The notes: generated by a model from the letters alone, not told the origin. A DNA stretch of 64,000 nt from Geosiphon pyriformis (GCA_016748015.1 JAAOMT010000009.1:1368762-1432761); one strand, 5' to 3'; positions 23,277-37,340 are shown, counted from the first letter of the stretch. Numbers and translations are program-made.

Positions 23277-24880
23277 ATTTATTTATTTAATGAATGCAGC
23301 TTAACTACTATTTAGCAAACAGAAACAAAGCAAAATGAATTAAACTAAATATAACTCATCCATCAACAACACGTAATTAACTACTTGGGCCAATCAAAGC
23401 AATACTATACATTTACAACAATCCCTTTACCAACATCCAAACCTGAGAAAAATAAATACCACTTTTACAAACCAAAACTAACAGCAAAAACTTCAATTAT
23501 ACCAAGTAAACAAACCATACTTTCAGAAAGCAAGGTAGGTAAGCTGCACATCAAACAAAAGAATCCACTTGTATCATAAACCAAACCGTGTTTTTCCATA
23601 TCAACTCTAAATCTAGACTTTAACAGCTATAATTTATTCCAATAATCTTTAGCCATATGGCAGACAAAATTAACAATTGACAATACAGTTTTCTTCTTAT
23701 TACAAAACACAAAATATGTCTCCTTGATCCAATTCTTAAACATGAAGTTTTTACACAAAGCAGTCTATATATCGACATCAAAAGCTCCAAAAAAAGTGGC
23801 CAATACTGAGAAGAATGCAAGGAAACAATTTCCTGCTAATAACTTCTACAACATGACATAACAAGAAATAACATCAAAATGCATCAAGGCATTCATAAAA
23901 CAAATAAAAACATGGTCAAACATCTCTACATCTTCACATATCAAACACAAAACACTTAGATAGTTCTTGTTATACAACTTTTTATAAACAGTCACAGACA
24001 ATCTTTTATATACAGTCTTTATCAAATATGTACACAAAGAAGCTGATTTTTTACTAATAAACCTGACCAACATGTGAGAGTCTGAATGCCAAACTAAGAC
24101 AGTGCATTTCCAATCTATGAATCCAATAATTAAACTGTTTAAGATGTCTGTACTAGGCCCCATCTTCTACATAGCACAATTTATAGCATGGTAAAAATCA
24201 TGAATAAAGTGTCAAACATTATCTAAAACTGCCAACTTATTAGCCAAAAAAAACTTTTCACAAATCCCAACAGAGAAACAAACACTTAATTGTGAAGCAG
24301 CACAAGCAAGAATATCTGTTTGGTCATTATCAACAACACCCAAATGCCCTTTTATCTTTATCTATCTTATTGAAATGTCTTTTGATTTGATTAAATTAGC
24401 AACATAACACCTTTCTATTCAAAACTTATTCTGAAAGTCAGGTTGATTCTGTTCATATTCCAATAAATACATGTCAAGAACTGTCTGAGTGTCTATATAC
24501 AAGACAACTAAGCAATATGAGAGGATGCACTTCAATGCCAAAGCAATTGTCTGTATTTTAAACAATATAGAGGACAAAAAATCCTGTACCTTAACACTGA
24601 CATCTAACTCAATATTAGAAAAAAAGACTGCTGTTCTATACACCACATCCTTAATATTTAAACTCTTCAAAGAACTGTTAGTGTAAACATTAATCACTCC
24701 TGTCCAAATCTCATGCAAATGTTCATAAACTTTCAAAAACTCAACAGAACAGAAGAAATCAGAATCTTTTAAATTAGCAGCAATTCTATTAAAATTTAGC
24801 AGCTAATTATCTATGTACACATAAATCTTATTAAACCAAACTGGGACTAGACTCCTAAAACTTAATCTTTTCTATTTTAA
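23277..24880 (-). mobile_element. LINE copy C, 5'-truncated
   Basis: The 3' end at about 23,277 is an ATTT/TAAA simple repeat tail next to a LINE-type 3' UTR. Coding remnants cover only the last third of ORF2, and homology stops at about 24,830-24,880 in AT-rich DNA. The AT-rich repeat R seen at 36,890-37,260 continues on both sides of this copy, showing it inserted there. Confidence 0.8.
23620..24800 (-). pseudogene. LINE C ORF2 remnant: RNase H and zinc-binding tail
   Basis: Open pieces at 24,736-24,419 (VYTNSSLKSLN where the catalytic Asp has become Asn; FKIQTIALALK; LYIDTQTVLD) and 24,163-23,846 (LVWHSDSHMLVRFISKKSA, LYNKNYLSVLCLICEDVEMFDHVFICF) match the LINE RNase H and zf-RVT regions. 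Asp-to-Asn and Glu-to-Lys changes again fit G-to-A mutation. Confidence 0.8.
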
Positions 24881-25795
24881 TTTATTATTTATTATTATTC
24901 AATTAATAATCTAATTTGTACAAAACACAAATAAAACCAATTATAATAATCAGATTATATTATATACTGAACTATATAATATTCAAAATTTACCAAAACA
25001 TTTAATAATTTAACAAAATATTTAACAATTTACTAAAATAATCTATAATTCACAAAAATAACATATAATTTAATAAAATATACTTTTAGTTACCAAAATA
25101 TTAAAAAAAAAATACCAAATTATAGAATAGTATTATAATAAGTTGTATAAAAAAAGAACTTTTTTTTTCAAAAAAATATATATTAGCTAAAATTCATCTT
25201 AAATAGAACTAATATTTTTTCTAGTATTTTTATACAAATTAATTCCAATAAAACTTACTTTGAAAACCTAAAAATTTTTAATTATTCTTATTGTAAAATT
25301 AATTATTTTATACTAATATTTTAAAATTAATTAGCTATTAATTTTAGTAAACTATTAATAACTTCCAAGCTTAGATCTAAAACAACTTTTTTAATACATT
25401 TTTTTATTTTTTTTTCTTTAATTTATTTATTTTTTCTTTTATTTTTTTTATATTATTGAATACTTTACAATTGAAATTTTTTTACAAAAAATTGACTTTT
25501 ACAGCAAAGTAACTATATATATTTAAAAAGCTTACAGACAAGATTTTCTTGTAAAAAAAATTAACTTTTACAACAAAATAACTATATACATTTTTAAAAA
25601 ACTTGCATACAAAATTTTTTTGTAAAAAAATTAACTTTTATTACAAAGTAATTATACAAATAATTGGTATAAAATTGGTTATTTTATCATAAATTTAATA
25701 GTATATACAGTATAAAAAAATACTTTAAAAGAAAAATTGGCTTATTAAAAGTTTACCAATTTTTATTAACAGCAAAATTAACAACAAAATAACAT
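24881..25795. repeat. AT-rich dispersed repeat R, first copy (right part)
   Basis: This block, together with 23,185-23,276 on the other side of LINE C, aligns by eye with 36,890-37,260 (same orientation), 34,800-35,650 (inverted) and the two flanks of LINE E (38,590-38,860 and 45,690-45,960, inverted). Markers are the TTACCAAAATATT and GTATAAAAAAAG segments, CCAAGCTTAGATCTAAAACA near 25,366, and TTATTAACAGCAAAATTAAC near 25,763. No ORF is seen. Identity as an old transposon is inference. Confidence 0.6.
25470..25672. repeat. About 72-bp tandem repeat within R
   Basis: Three consecutive units carry TTACAAAAAATTGACTTTTACAGCAAAGTAACTAT-like cores starting near 25,480, 25,552 and 25,622, with the third unit truncated. 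The same unit occurs reversed near 34,975, 38,790 and 45,725. Confidence 0.65.
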
Positions 25796-26587
25796 TGTTA
25801 TTCATAGATATTAAGGATTATAATAAGCAAATAAAATAGCCAATCAGAAATAGGCATAGTAAAAAAAAAAATTCTAGAATTTCTCTTAAAAAATTGCAAA
25901 ATTTCTTTTAAAAAAATTAAAAATTTTCAAGAAATCTCATATAATATAAATTATATATATATAGTGAGAGTATTAAAAGCAAAAAAATATTCAAATAATT
26001 TAAAATAACAATACTTTTTTTTAAAAAAATAGTTTTCTATAACTTGAAATATGATCATTTTCTTATTAATAAAATTATCTATTATCATCTAATTTATGTT
26101 ATCATTACTTAATTAAAGAAATATTAATCACTTTTATACTATTAACACTTTATGTTAATAAAATTCAATACTTAATTATATTGAACTAATAGCTTTTAAT
26201 TATTGTTATTAATGGAATCCTAATTTCTTATTTTTTTTTCTTATTTTGTTTTATTTTGTTTTATTTTTTTGTTGTTTATTAATTAATTAAAGAAATTAAT
26301 ACTGAGTATTTGATGTCAAGGATAGTTTGGTAAAAAATTTAAAAACAAGGGTAAAAATTTAAAGATAATTTATTAAAAAGACATGACTGTCAGAATAAAC
26401 TGGTTATTATGCTAAAAAAAAAAATTCACAAAAAAAACTATTAATTAAATCTCTGTTTATTATACAAAAAACTCAACCAAAACTTTCAGACTTTAAAACT
26501 TTCAGAAATTACCAACATTTTTAGCTATTAAGCATTAAGTTATGGGTTTGTTATTTGTTTTAACATTCCAAATAATCACTTGTAATA
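25796..26587 (+). mobile_element. Decayed solo LTR of the gypsy family
   Basis: Begins TGTTATTCATAG and ends TCACTTGTAATA, collinear with the gypsy LTRs: AGCCAATCAGA near 25,838, a TATA region near 25,950, AACACTTTATGTTAATA near 26,144, GATGTCAAGGATAGTTTGGTAAA near 26,310 and AAGTTATGGGTTTGTTATTTG near 26,535. C-to-T changes dominate. It is flanked by ACAT and ATAT, a 4-bp duplication differing by one transition, and R copies elsewhere lack the insertion. Confidence 0.82.
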
Positions 26588-26949
26588 ATATTAACAACAC
26601 TTAGAAAAGAGTAAAAAAATCTTTAATAATACTGAAATTTCTGAAATTTTTAAAATTTTTATTGGTATTTCTGAAATTTTTAGTATTATATGCTTTAATA
26701 ATCTTGTATTTTATTATTGGCTATTTTTACTTATAATTTTTTTTATTTTTTTTCTGTTTTATTTTATAAATAATAATATTTATGTTAAAAAATTTGTTCT
26801 TATTATTTGTTTAATTATATTTGGTTTAATAAATATTATCTTTAAAAACATAGTTATAATTGTAATTTTAAAGATTTTATCAAATTTTTATTTTATTTTT
26901 ATAAGTTAAAAAAATTAGTCTTAAAATTTATTAAATTTATTAAATCTCT
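26588..26949. other. AT-rich flank between solo LTR and LINE D
   Basis: Low-GC DNA continuing repeat R (compare the reverse complement of about 38,560-38,650). No gene is seen. Confidence 0.6.
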
Positions 26950-27059
26950 TGTTGATCTCCTGATTACAATGAGAGCTTAATTATTTTGAAGAAATAAATT
27001 TTTCTTTCTTTTTTACCTCTATAAGTTTTGCAGTTATTTTTTCCAATGTACTTTTGTTC

Positions 27060-28865
27060 ATGAATATGGATTTAGTAGGCTTTTCTACTAGTGGGTTGGT
27101 GTTTATTTTGGCTGGGTTGGAGATCCAGTCAGATGTTAAAACCAAGCATCTGGTAGGTGCTTATTTATGAAGTGCTTTTTATAAAAAACCCAAAAAGTCT
27201 GCTGTTGCTGATGGTATTGTTGAGATGTCTGCTAGCCCTCTGGTTTTTACAGATATGAATGCTTTGGAAGTTAATGATAAGATAGACAACACTATTCTCA
27301 GGAAGACACATACTAAGATATACATTTTAGGTAGCAAGCCAAACAAGATTTTTTCAACAAAAGCAATGATGATGATAATATTTTAACACTTCCGGCTTCT
27401 AAATTTTCTGGTGCTAAGCATTTGCTGGCTGTTGAATTACATGTCTTGAATAAACACAATTTCAGACCAGTCAAATTTTTTGTGCTTGATGTTGAATTGT
27501 CAGCTGTACCTAAAAAGACTAATAGTAATAAATTAATGGCAATAAAAAAAATTTTTTATTGAGTTAATGGTTTTGGAGGAGGCATTAACTCTCTTAAAAT
27601 TTCCAGGAATCATCAGAGCTTTATTTACTTTTGAATCTAGTATAAATAAGGCAAAAAAATTGACAATCTGTGAAAAGATTATTGTTAATAATGATTTAAA
27701 AAAAGTAAATAGCCATTCGAATCAGGAAATAATTGTTAAGAAAATCCCAGTCAATCTTTCCAAATTGGCTGTAAAGTCTGTTTTTTTCAAGTTTGGCTAG
27801 ATTGTATCAATCAAGATGCAATTGATTGGTTTATGGCAAAAGGCTTTGGTAGAGTTTGAATTATCAAATGTGGCTAGTTTAGTTGCTTCTAAATGATCAG
27901 TTTTTATGAAAAAGAACTCAATGCATGTGATTTTGGCTATTAATGACAAGGAATTTTGGATAATAAGAGATTATTATTGGGCTCTATTGTATACTCTTTT
28001 AGTAGGAACCACAGCTCATAATTTGTCTGGTTTGTTGGAATCACATGGTGGGAAATCTTGTTTTATTGGCCATAATCTCAGTTTATATGTGTATAACAGA
28101 TGTGTGATAGTATGTTTTACTAATAAAACATCCAAATTGGTTGCTATTGGTTCTGTTCCTATTTTTAAAGATGTGAAATTACATTGGGCTGAACTTTCTT
28201 TGGCCTGTTGTGTTTTATGTAAACAATTTGGTCATGTTTCTGATATTTGTTTGGTAGGTGGGAATTTGGATAATCATAATAGGCATATGATAACATCTCT
28301 GGATCAAGTTTGTTTGGCCAAAATATATAAAAAGAAGCAGACTCCTGTTGTATGCCCTGTTTTATTTAGAGGTAAAACTTGGGCTCAAATTGCTGGTGAT
28401 TCTTCTTTTTGTGTGGTTTTGTCAATTTTATTTGGTGATGGATTACTTTTGGGTGTAGTGTATCTTTTCCAAAATCTTGCTTCTTTTGTTGATTCTGGCC
28501 TAAATGATTGTCTGGTGGTCTTGAAACACTCTTTGGAACTTTTAATGGACCAGGTTTCTGCTCTCATGAAAAAGTTAAGTTTAGTGGAGTTGATGTCCTT
28601 GGCTACATTTTCTTATGCTCTCTCTCCAGCTGCTCCTGTTTCTGTGACTCTTGTTTTAGATTCGGATATGTTTTTGAATAATGTGTTAGTATTATCTATT
28701 CCTCTTTTTTCAGTTGGTTTTGACACAGTTGCTAATTTTAGTTCTAAAGTAAGTGGATTGAAGTCAAAAATAGTGGCATTGGAAGCTTTAGTTGATTCAG
28801 TTTTGAAAAGATTAGATTATTTGTGTTCTGGTTTGGGTTCATTAGTTTTCTTCTTATCTCAATAA
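27060..28865 (+). pseudogene. LINE D ORF1
   Basis: It starts MNMDLVGFS, comparable to MPMDPVGSF in LINE E. Key blocks are FVLDVELSAVPKK, the RRM-like IIVKKIPVNL...IVSIKMQLIGLWQKALVEFE, the knuckle CVLCKQFGHVSDIC near 28,207-28,250 and a C-terminal coiled-coil-like end SGLKSKIVALEALVDSV. Stops include a TGA at about 27,895, at the Trp of the SKWS motif, and there is at least one frame change near 27,570. It ends at the TAA 28,863-28,865. Confidence 0.85.
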
Positions 28866-31800
28866 TCAGTTTGGTTTGGAAAATTGTTATATGCAATGCT
28901 CAGGGTATGAACAATCTTGCAAAACAGAAAGATATTGTTTATTGGCACAAAGACATGGGCAATTTGATTTTAATCATCATTGAAACTAAGTTAAGGAGTA
29001 AAATTTGTTTGTGAATTGCTGATAAGTTTGATGGTGTTTGTGTATTTATATCTGGTTTGGATTCTGGATATCTGGGAGCTGGTGTTGTGGTTATCATGGA
29101 CTTTTTTTTGACAAAACATGTATACAAAGTTTCTGAAATGCCTAGTCAGCTTCTATCCATTAGATTGTTTTTCAAAAATAAACTTTCTGTGTCAGTTTTG
29201 GGGTTTTACACTGGTGCTTTGTCTGTGGTTTGGTTTTCACAGACTGATAAAATCAACTTTCTTATTGTGAAGACTGTTAACAAATCTTCTTTTATCATCC
29301 TTGGTAGTAACTTTAATAAAGACAGTTTGTAAAAATGTGCTAGTTTTAAAAAATATATCAATTTAGGGCTGGTCAATTCTTTGGTAAGTAGTTTGGTCAT
29401 AAAATGTCCTACATAGAGAAATTCAAGAGATGTGAAAAAAACAATTGATTATATATTGGTTTTGTCAAATTTAATCAGTGCAGTAGTAGATTGCATTGTC
29501 ATAAACATTGATGATCACTTTGACACTGATTATCAAGCTGTTTCTGTGTTGGTAAGTCTGAGTGGTTTACTAGACACTCAGTTGAACTCTCTTTGCAGGC
29601 AGGCAAATAAAGATTACTGGAAGTTTGATTTTAAAAGTGCTGATAATGCAAACTGGGGCAAGTTTAAAGATACTATAATAGTCAATGCCATCATATTCTC
29701 TAATAATTTTATTACTTCCGAGCAATTCTTGGACTTGGATGTAATATGGAATGCAGTTTGCAAGATTATAACACTATCAGCTAATAAGATATTTAAAAAG
29801 AAATGGTTTAAGAGTTTTGATAGTATTTTTACCAAGGAATCTTCCAGGTTTCATAAGCTGGAGCTTTTGGTCTCGAAAATTGCTAAAGCCTCTTATGAAA
29901 AAAATGTTAATAGATTTGCTTTCCTTATGAAACACTGGGATTATTTGGACAATGTTAAGGCTTCGATTGTACAGAATATTGTAAACTTTGGTGTGGGTTT
30001 TAATTGTATGCAAAAGTCATATTATGCCTCCAAGTTTGCTGAGTTCTTGTAATCTGAAGAGTCAAGAATAAAGTTGGCTATTAATTGACAGATGAAAAAT
30101 TTTGCAGTTGATAAAAGTCACACAATCAGGAGTGTACTAAAGCATTCTTTTCAAAAGATGGTTTTGGACCATCTGGTAATTAAGGATGAATTGATTCTGG
30201 AATCCAACTTAGTTAAAACCAAGATTGACATTATTATGGAGGGCTAAACCAAGAAGTGTAATGTGGTGAAAGATTTTTCTGATGATTGGTTTCATCAATA
30301 TTGGCTTTTGGAATACATTTTTAATGATGCTTTTTCAAATGTAATGTGTTTGGTTAGTCTTGATGAATTACTTGGAGTGGTTTTTAATCTGTCTGATGGC
30401 AAAGCTGCTGATCTTTCTGGGATGTCAAACAAGCTTTGGAAGCATTGTGACAAATCAATCTTGGATATGTTTTTGGTGTTTTTGAACTCCTGTTTGTCTT
30501 GTGTGTTAATGTCTGGTACTTGGAAGGAGGCTTGAGTCTTGATAATTCCAAAACCATATAAGTGGGAAAGAGTTCTTATGAACACCTAACCTATTGCTTT
30601 AATTAAAACCACCCACAAAATCCTTTTTAAGATTTTCTTAGACAAGATTTCTTTGGCATGCAGCACTTTTGATGTCTTACATAGAAACAATTTCTCAATT
30701 CTAAAAAGTATAACAATGCAATCTTCTATTTTTGCCATTGGTTCAGTTATTAAGAATGCTTTAGAAAAGAACTATAAACTCTGACTAGTCTTGTAAAACA
30801 TGTAAAAAGCTTATGACTCTGTTGGGTGGGAGCATCTTAGGAACAGTTTGATCAGAATAAAGATATGTGACAAGTTTATTGGATTTTTTGGTAATATTTA
30901 CAATGGTTGTGTTAATAGAGTGATAACAGATTTTGGTTTAATAACTGGATATCAGGTGTATGATGGTTTGGATCAAAGAGAGGTGTTCTTACCATTTCTT
31001 TGGCACATATTTTATGATTCTTTTTTGTGTGAAGTCAAGAAACAGGAAAGCATATATGAATATAGACTGAACTCTTATTATGTTGTCAGGACTGGTTATT
31101 TAGAATCTCAAGCTAAATTGACATTTTTTTTTGCTGCTGGTGCTTTTATTGATGACACAATCTGAATTGGTAGCAGCCAAGCTATAACTCAACACATTTT
31201 CAATGTTGCTAGTGAATTTTTTCAGATTAATGACATTTCTATTAATAATGACAAGACAATGGTAATTCTTATTAATTGCAGAGTTACATATCCTAATTTG
31301 TCTATTAGTAGTTCATCTATATTCATTGCCAAAAAAGGAGAGTCTTATTACTACTTAGAGATTTTTTTGTTGACTGAAGATTTGTCAAAGTCTAGTCTGA
31401 CTAAGACAGATTTTAATGTTAGATTTTTTACCAATCTGGTTCTAAGAAAAGCCATTTCTGATAAACAGTTTTTGTATCTGGTGTCAGTGATTCTTTACCC
31501 TATTTTTAACTACAAAACACAGTTCAGTTTTGTTCCTATCAGTGTGTGTAATAAATGGGATTCTTTGATTCATAGGGGCTTAAAGCTGAAGTCAGATTTG
31601 CCTCTCAATTTTCCCAATAATGCACTTTGTCACTCTTTGTTGTATGGTTTAAAAACTTTCAAGCAAGTTCAGGCTGAAAGCAAGGTTGCTTCTGTTATGT
31701 GCTTTGTAAACTCTGTTGGGATTTTGGGTCAGTTGTTTTTGTACAGATCTTATAACTTGCAGGTTCTGTTTTGGAGTCTACTCTACTCTTTGGTCTCTCC

Positions 31801-33529
31801 AGTTCATATTAAAGTCAGTGCTTCTAATAATTTTTTGGCAGGTGTGATTTGTATTTTTTTTGGGTGCAGTCTTTCTTTAGATGGTCATGTAAACAATTCT
31901 TTCTGTTTTTGTGGTAAAACTCCCATATTATCAGTTCTTGGAAAAATTAATTATTTTAAGTTTCTTCTGTCCCTTTAGTGATATGGTATTGCTTTTGTTA
32001 AACAGCTTCACAATAAAAATGAAGCCATTTTTAATTGGAGGACTTTCAAGTGTTGAAAAAGGCTGGACCCACATGGTCTTATTTCTGATTGGTTTAGACT
32101 TTCTGTCAACTTTTTTAATAGTGTAGCTTCTTTCTCTGCTTGTTTTTCTCCTATGAGTATTATTGAACCTTTGAATATTTTGGATTTTAGTGAGTTTAGA
32201 TTGATTCATAATCAGTTGTTGGGTCTTCAGACTGACAGTCTTTCTGTTTATATGGATAGATCTCTGAAGAGCTTAAGGAGTATTGACATAAGAGCTGGTG
32301 CTGTGGTCTTTTTTAAAAATATAAGCTTGGGTTTAGAGATCAGAGTTTCTGGTCTAATGTCTTCTATTTTGGCTAAATTGCAGGCCATTATGTTGGCTTT
32401 TAAGTATATCTCTTCTCTTAGCACAATTAGTGTTTTTATGGACAGTTAGACTGCTTTGGATGCATACATATTAGAATTAGATCTAGTTTATCCAGATTTT
32501 TGGAATCACTGTTGGATCAAATGTTAGCACATTGTGAATATTATTAAGAAAAAGAATTTGAATGTTAGCTGGCACAAGATAAAAGGTCATTTAGGTATTG
32601 TGAGTAACAAACATGCTAACACACTTGCTGACACAGTTTCTCTTTCTCCCTGATGTCTTCCTTTTTGTGTGAATAAAAGTTGTATTTTAGCTAAAGGTAA
32701 TGTTATTTCTGGTAATTCAAGATATTTTGTTTGTGGGGTTTTTCAGTCCATTCATCGTACATGCTAGAAAATTGGTTTAGGTTCTAGAGTTTTGGATAAT
32801 AGTCTGTGCTTAGACGTTAATTGGCTTAGCTTATCATTGATGTGGCATCTGGACTTGTACATGGCTGCTGGCTTTACTAGTAAATTTATGACTGGTGCTT
32901 GCACATATTTTATGAAAGCTTTATATTATTGGCTGCCAATTGTTGTTTGGAAGCACTTGTATAACAGATGTTACCCCAGTGTATTGTGTTTGTATTGTGA
33001 TAAGATAGAGGTCTCTAATCATGTTTTTTCTTGTAAGGTTGATAATTCTGTTTATTGTTGCTTGTTGGATGCTTATGCTGCTGCTTGGGGAGTGCTTTCT
33101 GGTCTTTTCATCTTCTTTTCAAGTGTTTTTCAATTACTGTTCTCCTGTATTTTAAATGGTGTGGTTTGCACAGCTCTTTACAAGGGCTTTGTTTTTAAAA
33201 AGTGGCTTTGAGAAACTATGTTTGTCTTCAGATGTTCCAAATTAGCTGGTTAAAAGGTTGTGAAATTTGTGCATAACTTATGTCTTGCCTTTAGGGCCAA
33301 GATTTAGTTGGTCTATGCTAAATATTGCCCCTATATAAAAAAAAGTAGAATGATATTACATAATGGTTCAGCTCTAGTTTCAGTTTCTGGGCTGTTTGTG
33401 ATGCTTTCTGTGAGTGTGGTCAAATTGTTGGGTATTGCTGAGACAATAGGTGTGGATTTTAGACTTCATAAGTTTTGTTTGTTTTTCTCAGATGTTGGAG
33501 ACTCAGTCTCAGTATATATAGGTGCTTAA
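28866..33529 (+). pseudogene. LINE D ORF2: EEP endonuclease, RT, RNase H, zf-RVT
   Basis: The whole ORF2 stays in one frame for 4.6 kb with no frameshift but about 20 stops. The endonuclease shows ETKL near 28,983, a damaged GDFNED (GSNFNKD near 29,305) and DDHFDTDY near 29,512. The RT shows GMSNKLWKHCD, a motif-A region ending KAYDSVGW, and an intact FIDD at 31,145-31,156 followed by a TGA where Trp is expected. RNase H shows VYMDRS and FMDS followed by a stop. The zinc tail shows LCLYCDKIEVSNHVFSC near 32,988. Confidence 0.9.
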
Positions 33530-34799
33530 TATGATTCTGATCAGTCTGAGTGGCTGGTCACATGTAGAAAATACATGATTTACATTTAGTTTAGATTAAT
33601 TATTTGATGTATTATACTAGTTAGTGTTTGGACCTTACTCATAAAATAAATAAATAAATAAAAATTTATTAAATTATATAACTTGTTTTTATTTGTTAAT
33701 ATATCGAATTTTTAAAATATTTATAATAAAAACAGTGTTTTAATAATCTGTAAACATGTTTTAAACAAATTATTACTTGTAAATAATATAATTATTAGAT
33801 TAAAAAAATTATATTATGCTGCCAAAATAAAAAAAATTAATATTATTAATAAACACATAAAAAATTTTTAGACAAATAAAAACCATATTATAAAAAGTAT
33901 ATTAAAACGTTTTTTTAGAAAATTACTTTAAATTATTTGGTAATTTTGTTTTAATCTAATTAAATTTAAATTTAAATTTAAAATAAATTATATTATAAAA
34001 TACTAAACTTAAAAAAAGATTATAATAAATATATTATTAATTATTTAAAACAATTTATATAAAATTTTAAATTATATTAACAATAATACTTTTAAAAAAT
34101 TATAAAAAATATTTTTTGTATTAAATTTATATTAGTAATAAAAAATCTGTTTAAAGATAAAACTGTTAGTTTTTTACAAAATTTCAAATAAATTCTGAAA
34201 ATATAAAATTTTTTTAATATAAACTATGTTATTAAATATTTTAAATATTTATATTAAGTTAAAAAAATGTTTAATACATAGAAAAAAGTTTGAGTTTTAA
34301 TAATTTTTAAATTTTATAACTAAAAAAAAGTTTTTATAAACACATATTTAATTATTTTAATTGAAATTATACACAAAATTTTATTAAAATTCTTTTAAGT
34401 TATATATTTTTAATCTGTAATTATTTTAATATTAAAAAGTATTTTTATTTAAGCTTTTTTTATTATTAGTTTAATTATTAAAAATATGATAAAAAATTAT
34501 AATTGGTACTATAAAACAAAAAAAACTATAATTTAATAAAATAATCTTATTTGTTTTATAGTTTTTAATTTATTAAAATATATAATAAATTTATTTGTTT
34601 TTTTGGTCATATTTATATTTTTTATGTAAACAAAATTATAATTGATTTTAAATTTATTAATATAAAATTTATAATTAAATTAAAATAAAGTTTTTTTTTG
34701 TAATATATATTTTTATAATATTTTTTTGTATAAAACCAAACTAAAAGCAGAAATATTAGATTAATAAATTAATTTTAAGTCTGTTATATATCTAATATT

Positions 34800-35650
34800 A
34801 TTGAAAATTTTTGTTTTTTTCTTTAAATATTATTAATATTATTTTGTCATTAATTTATTATTAATAAAAACTAATAAATTTTTAATAAACTAATTTATTT
34901 CTAAAGTGTTTTTTTATGCTTTAAACTTATTTATATTTAATTTTATGTCAATTATTTTGTATAATTATTTTATAATAAAAGTCAACTCTTTTACAAAAAT
35001 TGTTAACTATAAGCTTTTTAATAATATATAGCTATTTTATTATAAAAGTTGTTTTTTTTAGAAAAATTTCGTTTATAAACTTCAATAATATAAAAATAAA
35101 AATATTATTAATTTAAATTTAGAATTTATTAAGTATTTATAAAATTAATAACTAAAATATTAATTAAAATTTGTAAATTTTAAGCAATAATAATTTATAA
35201 AAAAATAGTTGATTTTTCAATGTAAATTTTATTTTGATTAATTTATAAAAGCTAATTACTTGTTAAAAATATGTTTAAATAAAATTTATTTTTTTAAAAT
35301 AAAAAGCTTTTTTTTTATACAATTTGTTATACTATTATTTTATAATCTTGTATTTTATTTTTTACTAATATTTTGGTAAATTAAAAGTATAATTTAACAA
35401 ATTATAAGTTGTTTTTATGAATTATAAATTATTTTAATAAATTATTAAATATTTTAAAATATTTTGATAAATTTTTAAATGTCATATAATTTAAAATATT
35501 ACATAATTTGATTATTATATTTGATTATATTTATATATTATATAAATCAAGTTATTAATTAAATAATAAGTAATAAATTAAAATAATATTATATATTAAT
35601 TAATAATAAGAATTATAAAAATAATTTTATGTTATTAATAACTTTATTTT
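34800..35650. repeat. Repeat R, inverted and uninterrupted copy
   Basis: Reads in order as the reverse complement of R at 25,795 back to 24,881 and then 23,276 to 23,185: TAAAAGTCAACTCTTTTACA near 34,977, TTTTTTTATACAATTTGTTA near 35,311, ATATTTTGGTAAATTAAAAG near 35,370 and TTTTATGTTATTAATAA near 35,625. It carries no LINE or LTR insertion, so it shows the pre-insertion state. Confidence 0.6.
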
Positions 35651-36889
35651 TTAATAGTAAAAACAGACAAAATTTAAAATACTATATTATTACTTAAATA
35701 ATTTTAAATTTAGCCAATAATTTTTTTATGATTGGGCTGCACTTGTTAATAAATAAATAAAAATTTTTTGTTCTTAATAATAAATATTTTTAATAATAAT
35801 AAAATTAGTAATATTAATTTACATATTAACAGTTAAATTATTTCTGTTGTTAAGCTTAAAAGATTTATGTATTTTAAACTTAAAAAAAATTTATTTTAAT
35901 ATAATATAATATTTCAAAAAACTATTTTTTATAAACAGCTTTGCTATTTGGTTTTATAAATTTTTTATTTGATTATTAGTTATTATATATAAATATGTTT
36001 TATATTTAAAAAAGATACAAAAAATAAAACATTCTTATTTAAAAAAATTTAAAATTTAAAACTAATTTGTTTTAAAATTTTCTTAATAAATCTATTTATT
36101 ATTTTTTTTGTATAATATTAAAACTTTTGAACAGATTTAAGCTAAATTTAAAATAACAGATATTATTTTTTTTGTTATTATTAGTAGTATTTTAAAACAA
36201 TTTTTTAAGTATTAGCTTATAAATTTGCAAATTTTAGAATAAAAATTCTTAAATTTGTTAAGTTATTTTGTAGTTTTAAGAATTAATTTTCAAAATTTTT
36301 TTTAGTAAACATAATTTGAATATTTTAAACATTAATATTTCTTTTTTATATTAAGTTTTGGGTTTTTTTATTTGGTTTAAATATTTTTATGTCTTTTTAT
36401 AAGTTGTTGGTTTTTTTTATACAATAATATGTTTAAAATAAAACAATTATTAAACAAGTTTGAAAGTAATTTAAATTATATTATTTTTAAAAAATAAATT
36501 AAATTAAATTTCAAAAATTTTGTTCTTAATTAATTTATTTTTTATATTAAATTTTTGGAATTTTAATATTATTTTGTTTGTTTTTTATTTTATTTTTAAT
36601 AATTATACTTAAATATTTAAATATTTAAAATTTTTTCAGTTTTGGCTTTTATATTAAAAACTTTTTACATATTTAAATATAATGTTTTTACTAATAATTT
36701 AATTATATTTTTATATTTTATTTTTGTTAAAAATAGTATTATTATATATTTTAATAACTTAAATATTGATTTAAAAATTATTTTTATTTATATTAATTGA
36801 ATTTTATATTGTTATATTGGCTTTAAATATTGTATTTAAGTTATATTATATAAATATTTATATTAATAATTAAGCAATTATTGATATAT

Positions 36890-37260
36890 ATTATTACTAA
36901 CAGAAATTTAAGATATTATTTAACATAAAATTATTTTTATAATTTTTATTATTAATTAGTATATATTATTGTTTTAATTTATTATTTATTATTTTATCAT
37001 TCTATTAATAATTCAATTTATATAAAACATAAATATAAATAAATTGTAATAATTAGATTATATAATACACCAAATTATATAACATTTAAAATTTGCCAAA
37101 ATATTTGAAAATTTAATAAAATATTCAACAATTTACCAAAATAATTTGTAGTTTGATAAAATATATTTTTAATTTACCAAAAAATTAAAAAAAAGTGTTA
37201 AATCATAAAATAATATTACAACAAATTATATAAAAAAAAAGCTTTTTTTTTAAGAAAATA
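36890..37260. repeat. Repeat R, direct partial copy
   Basis: Shares AGATATTATTTAACATAAAA near 36,911 with 23,192 and the TTTACCAAAA/ATAAAAAAAAAG segments with 24,990-25,165, without the intervening LINE C. Confidence 0.6.
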
Positions 37261-37340
37261 GATGATATTATTTAAGTAAAAAAACCAATTTAAAAATATT
37301 AAAAGAATGTAATTAACATATAATAATATAGAAAAAACAT

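Larger units (their letters stand above)
26950..33655 (+). mobile_element. LINE copy D, near full length
   Basis: A 5' UTR (about 26,950-27,059) alignable with that of LINE E, ORF1 (27,060-28,865), ORF2 (about 28,866-33,529), a 3' UTR with GTTTGGACCTTACTCAT at about 33,627 and a (TAAA)n tail to about 33,665. Length (6.7 kb) and order match E in opposite orientation. Confidence 0.92.
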
